Shown: piece after piece, positions 35,914 to 44,139 of the stretch | Numbering within the stretch: the stretch's first letter is position 1 | Layout: each line of letters starts with the position of its first letter | Source of the DNA: Erysipelotrichaceae bacterium | Lineage (GTDB): Bacteria > Bacillota_I > Bacilli_A > RFN20 > DUOF01 | Assembly (NCBI GenBank): GCA_015058985.1 | Contig: SVBH01000004.1 | Location: forward strand, 34,236-98,235 | DNA length: 64,000 bases | Reading direction: 5' to 3' | Program-made: the position numbers and the translations under genes | The notes under the pieces: generated by a model | Databases searched by the model: none | The model's input: only the letters and a program-made list of their open reading frames with translations | Told to the model about the DNA's origin: nothing

Positions 35914-37989
35914 TTACTCTCCACCATTATTCTTTTTCATGATTTTTTCAGAAATAGATTTTGGTGCTTCTTCGTATTTTGAGAATTGCATTACATAAGA
36001 TCCTCTACCTTGAGAGAATGAACGTAAATCTGTTGCATAACCGAACATTTCTGCAAGTGGAACGAATGCTCTAATGATTTGAGCGTTTCCTCTAGCATCC
36101 ATAGATTCAATTTTACCTCTTCTAGAGTTTAAGTCACCAATTGCGTCTCCCATGTATTCTTGAGGAACAGTAACTTCAACATCCATTACAGGTTCTAATA
36201 ATACTGCATCACATTTCTTAGCAGCTTCTTTTAAAGCCATTGAAGCAGCAATCTTATATGCCATTTCAGATGAGTCAACATCATGGTAAGATCCATCAAA
36301 TAATGTTGCTTTAACATCAATTACAGGATATCCAGCAATCATACCATTTTCCATAGCATTGATAAGTCCATCACATGTTGGTTTGATATATTCACGAGGA
36401 ACAACTCCACCAACGATACTGTCAACGAATTCAAATCCTTTACCTGGGTTAGGTTCAAATTTAATCCAAACATGTCCATATTGTCCACGTCCACCTGATT
36501 GACGTACATATTTTCCTTCACAATCATTAGTTTTTCTTATAGTTTCTCTATAAGCAACTTCTGGTGCTCCAACATTTGCTTGAACATTGAATTCTCTTTT
36601 CAATCTATCAACGATGATGTCTAGGTGTAACTCACCCATACCAGCAATGATAGTTTGCCCTGTTTCAGCATTAGTATGTGCCTTAAATGTTGGGTCTTCT
36701 TCAACAAGTTTAGATAAAGCAATAGTTAATTTATCTTGATCAGCTTTTGATTTTGGTTCAATAGCTTGTTCAATAACAGGTTCTGGGAATTCCATTTTTT
36801 CAAGAATAATTGGGTTATTTTCAGTACATAATGTATCTCCAGTTGTAGTATTCTTAAATCCTACAGCTGCAGCGATATCTCCAGAATATACTTCTCCAAT
36901 TTCTTCTCTTTTATTAGCGTGCATTTGAACTAATCTTCCGATTCTTTCTTTAACACCTTTAGTAGAGTTATATACATAAGAACCACTTGTCATAGTTCCT
37001 GAATAAACTCTAATGAATGTTAATCTTCCAATAAATGGGTCAGTCATGATTTTAAATGCTAATGCTGCAAATGGTTCATTGTCACCAGGTTTACAAGCAA
37101 CTTCATTACCATCTTCATCAGTTCCTTTAATACTTGGAACATCAACTGGTGATGGTAAATAATCTAACATAGCATCTAGTACTTTTTGGATACCTTTATT
37201 TTTATAAGCAGATCCACCTAGAACTGGGAAGAATTCACCTGTGATAACGGCTTTTCTAATAACTGCTTTAATTTCAGCAACAGTTGGTTCTTCTCCTTCT
37301 AATACTTTCATCATGAAATCATCATCGAATTGAGCTAATTTTTCTAATAATTCTGCTCTTAATAATTCGATTTTTTCAACATAATCTGCAGGAATTTCTT
37401 CCTCAGTCATTTTAATACCCATATCATCGTGGTAAATAGTTGCTTTTCTTTCGATAATATCAATTACACCACGTAATTGGCTTTCAAGTCCAATTGGGTA
37501 GAAAATTGGGTGAGCATTAGCACCAAGTCTTGTATGTAATGATTTAACACACATATCAAAGTCAGCACCAATTGCGTCTAATTTGTTTACGAATACGATA
37601 CGAGGAACTCCATATTTAGCTCCTTGTCTCCATACAGTTTCAGTTTGAGGTTCAACACCATTCTTACCATCAAGAACAGCAACTGCTCCATCTAAAACTC
37701 TTAAAGATCTTTCAACTTCTACAGTAAAATCAACGTGTCCTGGAGTATCGATGATATTGATTTTATGGTCTTTCCAAACAGCTGTAGTAGCAGCAGAAGT
37801 AATAGTAATACCTCTTTCTTGCTCTTGAGCCATCCAGTCCATAGTTGCAGTACCATCATGAGTTTCTCCAATTTTGTGAGTCTTTCCTGTGTAGTAAAGA
37901 ATACGTTCTGTTGTAGTTGTTTTACCAGCATCAATGTGAGCCATGATACCGACGTTTCTAGTTTTTTCTAATGAAATACTACGAGGCAT
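35914..37989 (-). CDS. fusA: Elongation factor G
   Basis: 691-residue translocase GTPase. G1 [11 protein letters not shown]3 DTPGHVDF, G4 NKLD; five-domain architecture of normal length. The tail ends [12 protein letters not shown]. Between rpsG and tuf, as in the str operon of Bacillus. Confidence 0.98.
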   Translation of the reverse strand: MPRSISLEKTRNVGIMAHIDAGKTTTTERILYYTGKTHKIGETHDGTATMDWMAQEQERGITITSAATTAVWKDHKINIIDTPGHVDFTVEVERSLRVLDGAVAVLDGKNGVEPQTETVWRQGAKYGVPRIVFVNKLDAIGADFDMCVKSLHTRLGANAHPIFYPIGLESQLRGVIDIIERKATIYHDDMGIKMTEEEIPADYVEKIELLRAELLEKLAQFDDDFMMKVLEGEEPTVAEIKAVIRKAVITGEFFPVLGGSAYKNKGIQKVLDAMLDYLPSPVDVPSIKGTDEDGNEVACKPGDNEPFAALAFKIMTDPFIGRLTFIRVYSGTMTSGSYVYNSTKGVKERIGRLVQMHANKREEIGEVYSGDIAAAVGFKNTTTGDTLCTENNPIILEKMEFPEPVIEQAIEPKSKADQDKLTIALSKLVEEDPTFKAHTNAETGQTIIAGMGELHLDIIVDRLKREFNVQANVGAPEVAYRETIRKTNDCEGKYVRQSGGRGQYGHVWIKFEPNPGKGFEFVDSIVGGVVPREYIKPTCDGLINAMENGMIAGYPVIDVKATLFDGSYHDVDSSEMAYKIAASMALKEAAKKCDAVLLEPVMDVEVTVPQEYMGDAIGDLNSRRGKIESMDARGNAQIIRAFVPLAEMFGYATDLRSFSQGRGSYVMQFSKYEEAPKSISEKIMKKNNGGE

Positions 37990-38010
37990 GCTTTAATTTC
38001 CCCTCCTTTA

Positions 38011-38484
38011 TTAATTCCAATTAAAGTGAGCAAATGCTTTATTTGCTTCTGCCATTTTGTGAGTGTCATCACGTTTCTTAACAGATGCTCCTGTTCCTTT
38101 AGATGCATCTATAATTTCGTTAGCTAATCTTTCATCCATATTCTTTTCATTTCTTAATCTAGAATAGTTAACTAACCAACGTAAACCTAAAGTGATTCTT
38201 CTAGCTTGGCTTGTTTGAACAGGAACTTGATAGTTAGCTCCACCAATACGTCTTACTTTTAATTCAAGTGAAGGCATAATGTTATTTAATGCTTGTTCAA
38301 ATACTACCATTGGATCTTCACCAGTTTTTTCTTTAATTAAATCAAATGCAGAATAAAGAATTGTTTGAGCAGTTCCTTTTTTTCCATCTAACATAATTCC
38401 ATTAATTAACTTAGTAACTAATTTAGATTTGTACACTGGATCAGGTAAAACATCACGTTTAGGTGTATTTCCTTTTCTTGACAT
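38011..38484 (-). CDS. rpsG: 30S ribosomal protein S7
   Basis: 157 residues. [19 protein letters not shown] at the start and the tRNA-contacting beta-hairpin [20 protein letters not shown]. Binds the 3' major domain of 16S rRNA. Follows rpsL by 41 bases. Confidence 0.97.
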   Translation of the reverse strand: MSRKGNTPKRDVLPDPVYKSKLVTKLINGIMLDGKKGTAQTILYSAFDLIKEKTGEDPMVVFEQALNNIMPSLELKVRRIGGANYQVPVQTSQARRITLGLRWLVNYSRLRNEKNMDERLANEIIDASKGTGASVKKRDDTHKMAEANKAFAHFNWN

Positions 38485-38525
38485 ATGTATATTCTCCTTT
38501 CTTAAAGATTAATTTCTAATTAAAT

Positions 38526-38948
38526 TTATTTTGCTGCTGCTTTTGGTTTTTTAGCACCATATAAAGAACGTCCTTGCTTTCTGTTGTTAACTCCAGCACA
38601 GTCCATAGTTCCTCTGATAATGTGGTATCTAACTCCAGGTAGGTCCTTAACACGGCCTCCTCTAATTAATACAGCAGAGTGTTCTTGTAGGTTGTGTCCG
38701 ATTCCACCAATATAAGCTGTAACTTCAATACCATTACTTAAACGTACTCTCGCATATTTTCTTAATGCAGAGTTAGGTTTCTTTGGAGTCATTGTAGCAA
38801 CTCTGGTACAAACTCCTCTTTTTTGAGGTGAAGATGTCTTAATTGGTTTCTTTTCTAATGCATTGTAACCTTTACCTAAAGCAGGTGATTTAGATTTAAC
38901 AATACTTTTAGATCTTCCACTTCTTACTAATTGATTAATTGTTGGCAT
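38526..38948 (-). CDS. rpsL: 30S ribosomal protein S12
   Basis: 140 residues. [12 protein letters not shown] at the start; [17 protein letters not shown] contains the wild-type lysine (K42/43 in E. coli numbering) that confers streptomycin sensitivity when unchanged. GGNEGGG-like [19 protein letters not shown] follows. First gene of the str operon, with its own promoter. Confidence 0.97.
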   Translation of the reverse strand: MPTINQLVRSGRSKSIVKSKSPALGKGYNALEKKPIKTSSPQKRGVCTRVATMTPKKPNSALRKYARVRLSNGIEVTAYIGGIGHNLQEHSAVLIRGGRVKDLPGVRYHIIRGTMDCAGVNNRKQGRSLYGAKKPKAAAK

Positions 38949-39010
38949 TCCCAGTTTCCTCCTTTAAATTTTTGTAACACACCAATCCGGGTGTTTCCAA
39001 ATACTCCAAT

Positions 39011-39039
39011 ATTCTATAATATACGTTAAAAAAAGTCAA
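39011..39039 (-). promoter_or_regulatory. Promoter of the str operon (rpsL)
   Basis: -35 TTGACT (39034-39039), 17-base spacer, -10 TAGAAT (39011-39016). Confidence 0.8.
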
Positions 39040-39060
39040 TATATTTTGATTTTTCCACAC

Positions 39061-39097
39061 AAAAAAAGCAAAAGGGTTACCCCCCCCTGCTTTTTTT
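39061..39097. terminator. Terminator with G8/C8 tract between the HExxH cluster and rpsL
   Basis: AAAAAAAGCA and TGCTTTTTTT form the outer stem; inside it GGG can pair with part of an eight-C run (39080-39087). The outer stem works in both directions. Confidence 0.6.
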
Positions 39098-39103
39098 ATA
39101 GTC

Positions 39104-39667
39104 CTATAATCTCCTTGTAAAATAATTTTCTTGCTGCTTCTCAACTTTTAGTTCACGTGGTTTATTTATTCCAATATTACGATTCAATGAAGCAACATCT
39201 GAAATTAAATTCATTATATTTAATGTACTATTAGAATACTCCAAACTATCATTTTTATATTCTCTTTTAAAATTATCTATTGAATAATAAGGTATATTTT
39301 CTGCCCTACTCGCTATATCTCTAAATTCATTTAAATTACTCATTCCTAAATTATTTTTCAATATATTAGGATCAGAACTAACAATAGTAGCATCCATTAT
39401 TTCCTTGTGTTCATTCAAAATTGGATTTAAAAGGTTAATTGTATTATCATATCCAGTACCAAAACGTTCAGAACGAGGATAAGATATATTCTCTTTTTCT
39501 TCTTCCAAATGAGAAGGCCAATTCCATACAACATTAGTAACTCTATCAACAAAATCATCTACATCAACATTTTGAACCTCTCCATTTCTTGTTAAAACTT
39601 TTTTCTCATTGTCAGCAATAATTTCAGTAGAGTTCAAATTAGTTACAGTTCTAATATATAAAATCAT
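39104..39667 (-). CDS. Chimeric remnant: partner N-terminus fused to HExxH-paralogue C-terminus
   Basis: 187 residues. Residues 1-75 resemble the small partner protein at 42309 (MILYIRTV versus MIIFAKIR, NEKKVLTRNGE versus DEKSIFMRNGK, NWPSHLEEEK versus SWPEYVEEK). Residues from about 85 resemble the C-terminus of the 377-residue HExxH protein (ILNEHKEIMDATIVSSDPNILKNNLG versus ILDDHRELFEASILTSDPNLLKNNLG). The HExxH core is absent, so it looks like an in-frame deletion joining two neighbouring genes. It has GGAGA before its ATG and is intact as an ORF. Whether it works as a stand-alone or antagonist is unknown. Confidence 0.65.
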   Translation of the reverse strand: MILYIRTVTNLNSTEIIADNEKKVLTRNGEVQNVDVDDFVDRVTNVVWNWPSHLEEEKENISYPRSERFGTGYDNTINLLNPILNEHKEIMDATIVSSDPNILKNNLGMSNLNEFRDIASRAENIPYYSIDNFKREYKNDSLEYSNSTLNIMNLISDVASLNRNIGINKPRELKVEKQQENYFTRRL

Positions 39668-39686
39668 CCAAAAAATCTCCTCGCAA

Positions 39687-41174
39687 TTAACTTTTTTTAA
39701 AGTTAGGCCCTATAGACACATATTTAAATGGCTCTAATAGTTCTAATAATTCTTCTTCCATTTCCTCTAAATTGAAAGAATTATACAATTCGCTTCTTTT
39801 ATCAAAAGGACATCTAATAAAATTGTCCGCATTTTCAATATACTTTAACAAATAATTATAATTATCTTTTCCAATGACACTTTCAATTGCATTAGAATTA
39901 TTACTAATGATAGGAGACTGCATAAGTTTTTTGTTTTGTCCAAACAAACTTCTTACATATCCTACAACTTCATATCCATCTGTCATTCTACCAGCAAAAG
40001 AAGCAATACATAAACCTTTTCGATGCATTTTCATTGCAATTTCCTCCGCAGTTAAATCGACAATAGCTTCATCTAAAGGTATTTCGGTTTTATTTCTATC
40101 ATTTGTTTTTATATCATTTGATGTATTATTAATGTTTACTTCACATGCACCATACTTTGCAACATATCCATCTTGTTTCTTTTCTATAATATCTGCCCCT
40201 AAAACATGTAACAACTCATGAATTAGGTCAACATCTAAATTCTCGTTTTGAATAGGAGAAATTATAACAGATTTCATTCTATCATCAACTTCATCAAGAT
40301 AGTGACAAGTAGTAGCAATGGTTTGTCCAGATAATCCTCCAGAAAAATAGTAATTAAATAAAACATTATCGATATTTTTCTTTTCTGCCTCACTTGTTTG
40401 TAATCCGTCTATCAAAGCAGAAGAATCTTTATAAAAACCTGTATTTTTAATAACATTTTTCAAATCATTATCGTTTTTATTTAACAATACACGTAATTCT
40501 TTATTAAATGCAAAATCAATAAATCCTTTATTACTTAAAAGTTCTTCTAAATCGAATTCCTCACTTCTATAGTAAAGTATGCCCATACACTTAAGGATAT
40601 TCTTAGATGATTCGCTATTTATGTTATCCTTATTAATACCGAGAAGCTTTTTGTACCATTTTTTAAAGTTAGGTTTTTTCTCCTGCCCACCATAAATATA
40701 CTTGAAAGCAATAGCATCAGTATCAATATCTTTTTTTTCAAAAAAATCATCTATATATTGTTTTTCTTTTGCTAAAAATTCACACGCTTTGTCAACAGAA
40801 ATAATCGCATCATTCAGATTGTTAAGGGTATATTCTTTTAGTTCTTCATTTACTACATCTTGAGAATTAAACCAATTTTCTATATTGGAAACATCTCTTT
40901 CAGACAAACTTACTATTTTTGGAGGAACACATACAAAAGTTACATCATTAATCTTTTGAGTTATTTTTTCGCGATAATCTTCTCCAAAATAAGCGACAAA
41001 TTCTTCAATAATTAATTTCCTATTTTTTTCTAAAAAACTAGCAGTTACAGTTGACTTAGCAGAAGTGGTTGTAATTTTTCCAGTGGCAGCGGCTGTACCT
41101 GCATTAGTATGAACGTTTTCTCCAGTAGCAGCAGGTCCACCAGGTGAAGTCATTCCATTTTTTCCATCTTCCAT
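39687..41174 (-). CDS. Zincin-like HExxH paralogue A (495 aa)
   Basis: 495 residues, no signal peptide. Residues 1-47 are a low-complexity Thr/Ala/Gly segment, probably disordered. The family N-terminal module follows (NRKLIIEEFVAYFGEDYREK, 51-70). HELLH is at 319-323 after a hydrophobic stretch, and LDEAIVDLTAEEIA gives a candidate third zinc ligand at E369. The C-terminus (YEVVGYVRSLFGQNK) aligns with the paralogues. It is translated from AGGAGG. Peptidase activity is an inference from the motif and spacing; no described family recognised. Confidence 0.6.
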   Translation of the reverse strand: MEDGKNGMTSPGGPAATGENVHTNAGTAAATGKITTTSAKSTVTASFLEKNRKLIIEEFVAYFGEDYREKITQKINDVTFVCVPPKIVSLSERDVSNIENWFNSQDVVNEELKEYTLNNLNDAIISVDKACEFLAKEKQYIDDFFEKKDIDTDAIAFKYIYGGQEKKPNFKKWYKKLLGINKDNINSESSKNILKCMGILYYRSEEFDLEELLSNKGFIDFAFNKELRVLLNKNDNDLKNVIKNTGFYKDSSALIDGLQTSEAEKKNIDNVLFNYYFSGGLSGQTIATTCHYLDEVDDRMKSVIISPIQNENLDVDLIHELLHVLGADIIEKKQDGYVAKYGACEVNINNTSNDIKTNDRNKTEIPLDEAIVDLTAEEIAMKMHRKGLCIASFAGRMTDGYEVVGYVRSLFGQNKKLMQSPIISNNSNAIESVIGKDNYNYLLKYIENADNFIRCPFDKRSELYNSFNLEEMEEELLELLEPFKYVSIGPNFKKS

Positions 41175-41188
41175 ATAAATCCCTCCTA

Positions 41189-42322
41189 TTAGTTGTTAAA
41201 TTTTTTATATCCAATATCATTTTGTTTATTTTTACTAGCTTCTTGAACAACAATTTCTCTTGGAATAATCCTATTCATAACTATATTTAGTTCATCGATT
41301 TTTTCCTTTATCTCTTCTTTTTTAGAGAATCCACATTCATATCCATTTAAATCATAAGCTTGTTTAGCAATATCAATTAGCACATTACTATGCTCACCTA
41401 AATTATTTTTTAACAAATTAGGATCACTTGTTAAAATTGAAGCTTCAAATAATTCTCTATGATCATCCAATATAGGTTCTAACAAATCCACCATCGTCAT
41501 ATAAGCATTACCTCTCATCGAAGGAAAACTAACACTTATATTATTACTTCTCATCATTTTAGCAATCTCACCTGCAGTGTATTCTACAACTGATTCATCT
41601 ATATATGTTTCATTTTTATCACGTAATTCACCATTTGAGCACAAAGTCAATCCCGATTTAACTTGCCCAATTCCATCTTTATCATAAATTAAATCACTTC
41701 CAATAACATGCAATAATTCATGAATAATAGTTTGATCTCTTAGTTCATATCTTAAAGGAAATACCACAAAATGTTTTAATTCTTTGTCTTTTTCATCTAT
41801 ATAATGTTTTGTAAATGCTTGCGAATTACTTTTACCTGTCATAAAATCCTCAATTGCAAATAAACAAGTATCATAATCTGTATCAGGCATATTTAAGTCA
41901 AGTAAAGCATCAGTAGAGTCTCGATAAAATGACGATTGCTTAAAACCTGTACTATCTGGATATTTTCTTCTGTCTTTTACAATTTGACTACTGTTATTAT
42001 CTATTTCTGCTAATAATTGTTCTTTTTCATTTTTTGGAATAGAACCAGGCATTAAAGTTTCCATAAGACTAATATCATCAAGTACTCTATCCTTAAATTC
42101 TCTTACATCTTTACTAATACGATATAATCTTTCTTCCTCAGTTTCATTTTCAATTTTTCTGTATATTCCTCGTGATACATCCACCATATCTCTAGGAACC
42201 ATTACAACAGTGGTATTATTTATTCTTTCAACAATTCTGTCTCTATGTTTTTCACCAAAATATTCAACAAAAACTTCAATTAAAAGTTCTTTTTTATCAT
42301 TCATAAAATTAACTTCTGACAT
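41189..42322 (-). CDS. Zincin-like HExxH paralogue B (377 aa)
   Basis: 377 residues from the ATG at 42322, chosen because GGAAGG lies 8 bases upstream; in-frame GTG/ATG codons at 42331 and 42328 are too close to it. N-terminal module ELLIEVFVEYFGEKHRDRIV, then HELLH (about 201-205) and YIDESVVEYTAGEIA with the candidate third ligand glutamate. The C-terminal 100 residues are the source of the chimeric gene at 39104. It overlaps the partner gene by 14 bases. Probably cytoplasmic; function unknown. Confidence 0.6.
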   Translation of the reverse strand: MSEVNFMNDKKELLIEVFVEYFGEKHRDRIVERINNTTVVMVPRDMVDVSRGIYRKIENETEEERLYRISKDVREFKDRVLDDISLMETLMPGSIPKNEKEQLLAEIDNNSSQIVKDRRKYPDSTGFKQSSFYRDSTDALLDLNMPDTDYDTCLFAIEDFMTGKSNSQAFTKHYIDEKDKELKHFVVFPLRYELRDQTIIHELLHVIGSDLIYDKDGIGQVKSGLTLCSNGELRDKNETYIDESVVEYTAGEIAKMMRSNNISVSFPSMRGNAYMTMVDLLEPILDDHRELFEASILTSDPNLLKNNLGEHSNVLIDIAKQAYDLNGYECGFSKKEEIKEKIDELNIVMNRIIPREIVVQEASKNKQNDIGYKKFNN

Positions 42323-42629
42323 AAACATCACCTTCCATCAATCTTATAAACTTACAATAATTATGAGGCTTAGCGTTTATTCCAATATATTTTTTTTGTA
42401 ATTTATCATTATTAAAAATCTTTATTTCATAGGATTCTTCATGATGAAAATCTCTACTTTTTTCTTCTACATACTCCGGCCAACTATTAACAATAGAATT
42501 AAATTCAGTCAAAAATTTTAAGATATTAATCTTCTCTGTTTTGCCATTGCGCATAAAAATAGACTTCTCATCATCTATGATTATTTCAATGAATTGGATA
42601 TTTCTTCTAATCTTAGCAAAAATAATCAT
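42309..42629 (-). CDS. Small partner protein of the HExxH cluster (106 aa)
   Basis: 106 residues from the ATG at 42629; AGGAGG lies nine bases upstream and inside the longer reading frame, so the earlier ATG at 42647 is unlikely. Begins MIIFAKIRRNIQFIEI and holds NGKTEKINILKFLTEF and SWPEYVEEK, shared with the chimeric gene's N-terminus. Looks like a small beta-rich domain. Its 3' end overlaps paralogue B, so the two are coupled and likely act together. No known family. Confidence 0.6.
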   Translation of the reverse strand: MIIFAKIRRNIQFIEIIIDDEKSIFMRNGKTEKINILKFLTEFNSIVNSWPEYVEEKSRDFHHEESYEIKIFNNDKLQKKYIGINAKPHNYCKFIRLMEGDVYVRS

Positions 42630-42653
42630 ATTGGCCTTCCTCCTCATAATTTA

Positions 42654-42682
42654 AGTATAAATCTTTTGTAAATATTTAACAA
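42654..42682 (-). promoter_or_regulatory. Promoter of the partner/paralogue B transcript
   Basis: -35 TTGTTA (42677-42682), 17-base spacer, -10 TATACT (42654-42659), shortly before the AGGAGG of the partner gene. Confidence 0.6.
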
Positions 42683-42723
42683 TGAATTCGTTTGAAACTG
42701 TTAAGTTTACAAGAAAACAGTCA

Positions 42724-42752
42724 AAAAAAAGAAAAGTTATTTAAACTTTCCT
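42724..42752 (-). terminator. Terminator of paralogue C
   Basis: GGAAAGTT, TAAAT loop, AACTTTTC then TTTTTTTT on the minus strand, over the end of the 428-residue gene. Confidence 0.65.
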
Positions 42753-44027
42753 TCTTATTTTTAAATCTCTTTGTTCATCTAATTTATAAATTTTTTCACT
42801 TATCACTTTACACTTTTCGACGCTTTCTTCATTATTAAAATTGTTAATCAAATCTATTAAGTATTCATAATCTTCTCCATAATAAGAAGAAAAATAATTT
42901 ACATCATCTTGCATATAATGTTCTTTGATTGCTTCTATATGTTTTTCTAAAAAATCATTCAATAATCTACTTACCACATTATAAGTATTTCCACTCCATG
43001 ACGCTTCAAAGAATATAGGTAAATCATCCACTAATTTCAATATTTTACTAGTCAAATAATCATTAACAATTTCATCAAATAAATCATATCTATCATCATT
43101 TTCCTTTACCACTATAACATCATCTTTACTAATATCATTAGAGTACGTATTAATAGTCAAACCTACCTTAATATTAGTTTCCTCATCGTTTGAATTAATT
43201 AAATTAGATGCTATTGCGTGATTACATTCATGAATAAATGTATTCTTAGACAAATTAAATATCAAAGGTAAAATACAAATACTTTTAATTTGCTCCTTAT
43301 CTAAATAAGGTATACATGCTCCTTGCCAATTACCCTGTTCATATACATATTGAAACAAAAGAGCTTCGATTGCTTCGTCTAAACTTTTAATTTTCAAAGA
43401 TTTCAATTTACTTAAAGCTGTATTATAAAAAACGTTATCTGTAATTTGTTTTGATAAATTTTCATATTCCTCGTTAGCTTTCAATATTAAAGTATTGTAT
43501 CTATCCTGATAATTTTCTCTCCAAATATTAGAACCCATTTTTAATTTTTTTAATAAATATTTTACATTTGTTTCATCATTTAACCATTCTTGACAAATTT
43601 TGATTGTTTTTTGCCCTTCTTCGGTACTTACATCTAATTCTTCATCTATTTGCCCTGAAAGAACAGAAACAATTTCAAAAAAAGCTAATTCTTGTTCCTC
43701 ATTCATTTCAGATTGACTTTTCAAATTGTCATAAATCTCACAAATTACACCAGGAGTCAAATATCTTATCGTTATCTTCTGACCTAAAACTTTTTCATTA
43801 AAATCATCTACTAAACACAACGCATCATAATAACAATAAGCTGTAATCAATTCCTCTAAATCATTATTTTCCTTTGGAAGATGCAAAAAAGTGATAGAAT
43901 TGAATCTTTCTTCAATTCTACTTCTATTCTTTTCACCATAAAAAGAAACAAAAATCTCGATAAAATATTGCTTATAATTTTTTATAGGATTAATTACATC
44001 AATGTTATTTAAAGTCTTAATAGCCAT
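42741..44027 (-). CDS. Zincin-like HExxH paralogue C (428 aa)
   Basis: 428 residues, no signal peptide. N-terminal module QYFIEIFVSFYGEKNRSRIE (20-39) aligned with paralogues A and B. HECNH at 266-270 replaces HELLH; candidate third ligand E319 in DLFDEIVNDYLTSKI. C-terminal half has SGNTYNVVSRLLNDFLEKH, matching the paralogues. Most diverged of the three; the Cys in its HExxH is unusual. It is separated from paralogue B by a terminator and a promoter, so it may be its own unit. Substrate and activity unknown. Confidence 0.6.
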   Translation of the reverse strand: MAIKTLNNIDVINPIKNYKQYFIEIFVSFYGEKNRSRIEERFNSITFLHLPKENNDLEELITAYCYYDALCLVDDFNEKVLGQKITIRYLTPGVICEIYDNLKSQSEMNEEQELAFFEIVSVLSGQIDEELDVSTEEGQKTIKICQEWLNDETNVKYLLKKLKMGSNIWRENYQDRYNTLILKANEEYENLSKQITDNVFYNTALSKLKSLKIKSLDEAIEALLFQYVYEQGNWQGACIPYLDKEQIKSICILPLIFNLSKNTFIHECNHAIASNLINSNDEETNIKVGLTINTYSNDISKDDVIVVKENDDRYDLFDEIVNDYLTSKILKLVDDLPIFFEASWSGNTYNVVSRLLNDFLEKHIEAIKEHYMQDDVNYFSSYYGEDYEYLIDLINNFNNEESVEKCKVISEKIYKLDEQRDLKIRRKV

Positions 44028-44096
44028 TTTAACACCTTCTGATAATTATTATAATAAGTTAAAATATTATAGATAAATACATATCATCCATTTTGT

Positions 44097-44127
44097 GAAA
44101 AAAAAAGAGTCAGCTTTCGCTAACTCT
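44097..44127 (-). terminator. Terminator of rpoBC
   Basis: AGAGTTAGC, GAAA loop, GCTGACTCT (one G-T pair) then eight T on the minus strand, 13 bases after the rpoC stop. Confidence 0.88.
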
Positions 44128-44139
44128 AATTTTAATATA

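Noticed and set aside
37719-37934. 71-codon ORF inside fusA
   Set aside because: Shifted frame of the fusA coding sequence with leucine-rich low-complexity translation; a shadow.
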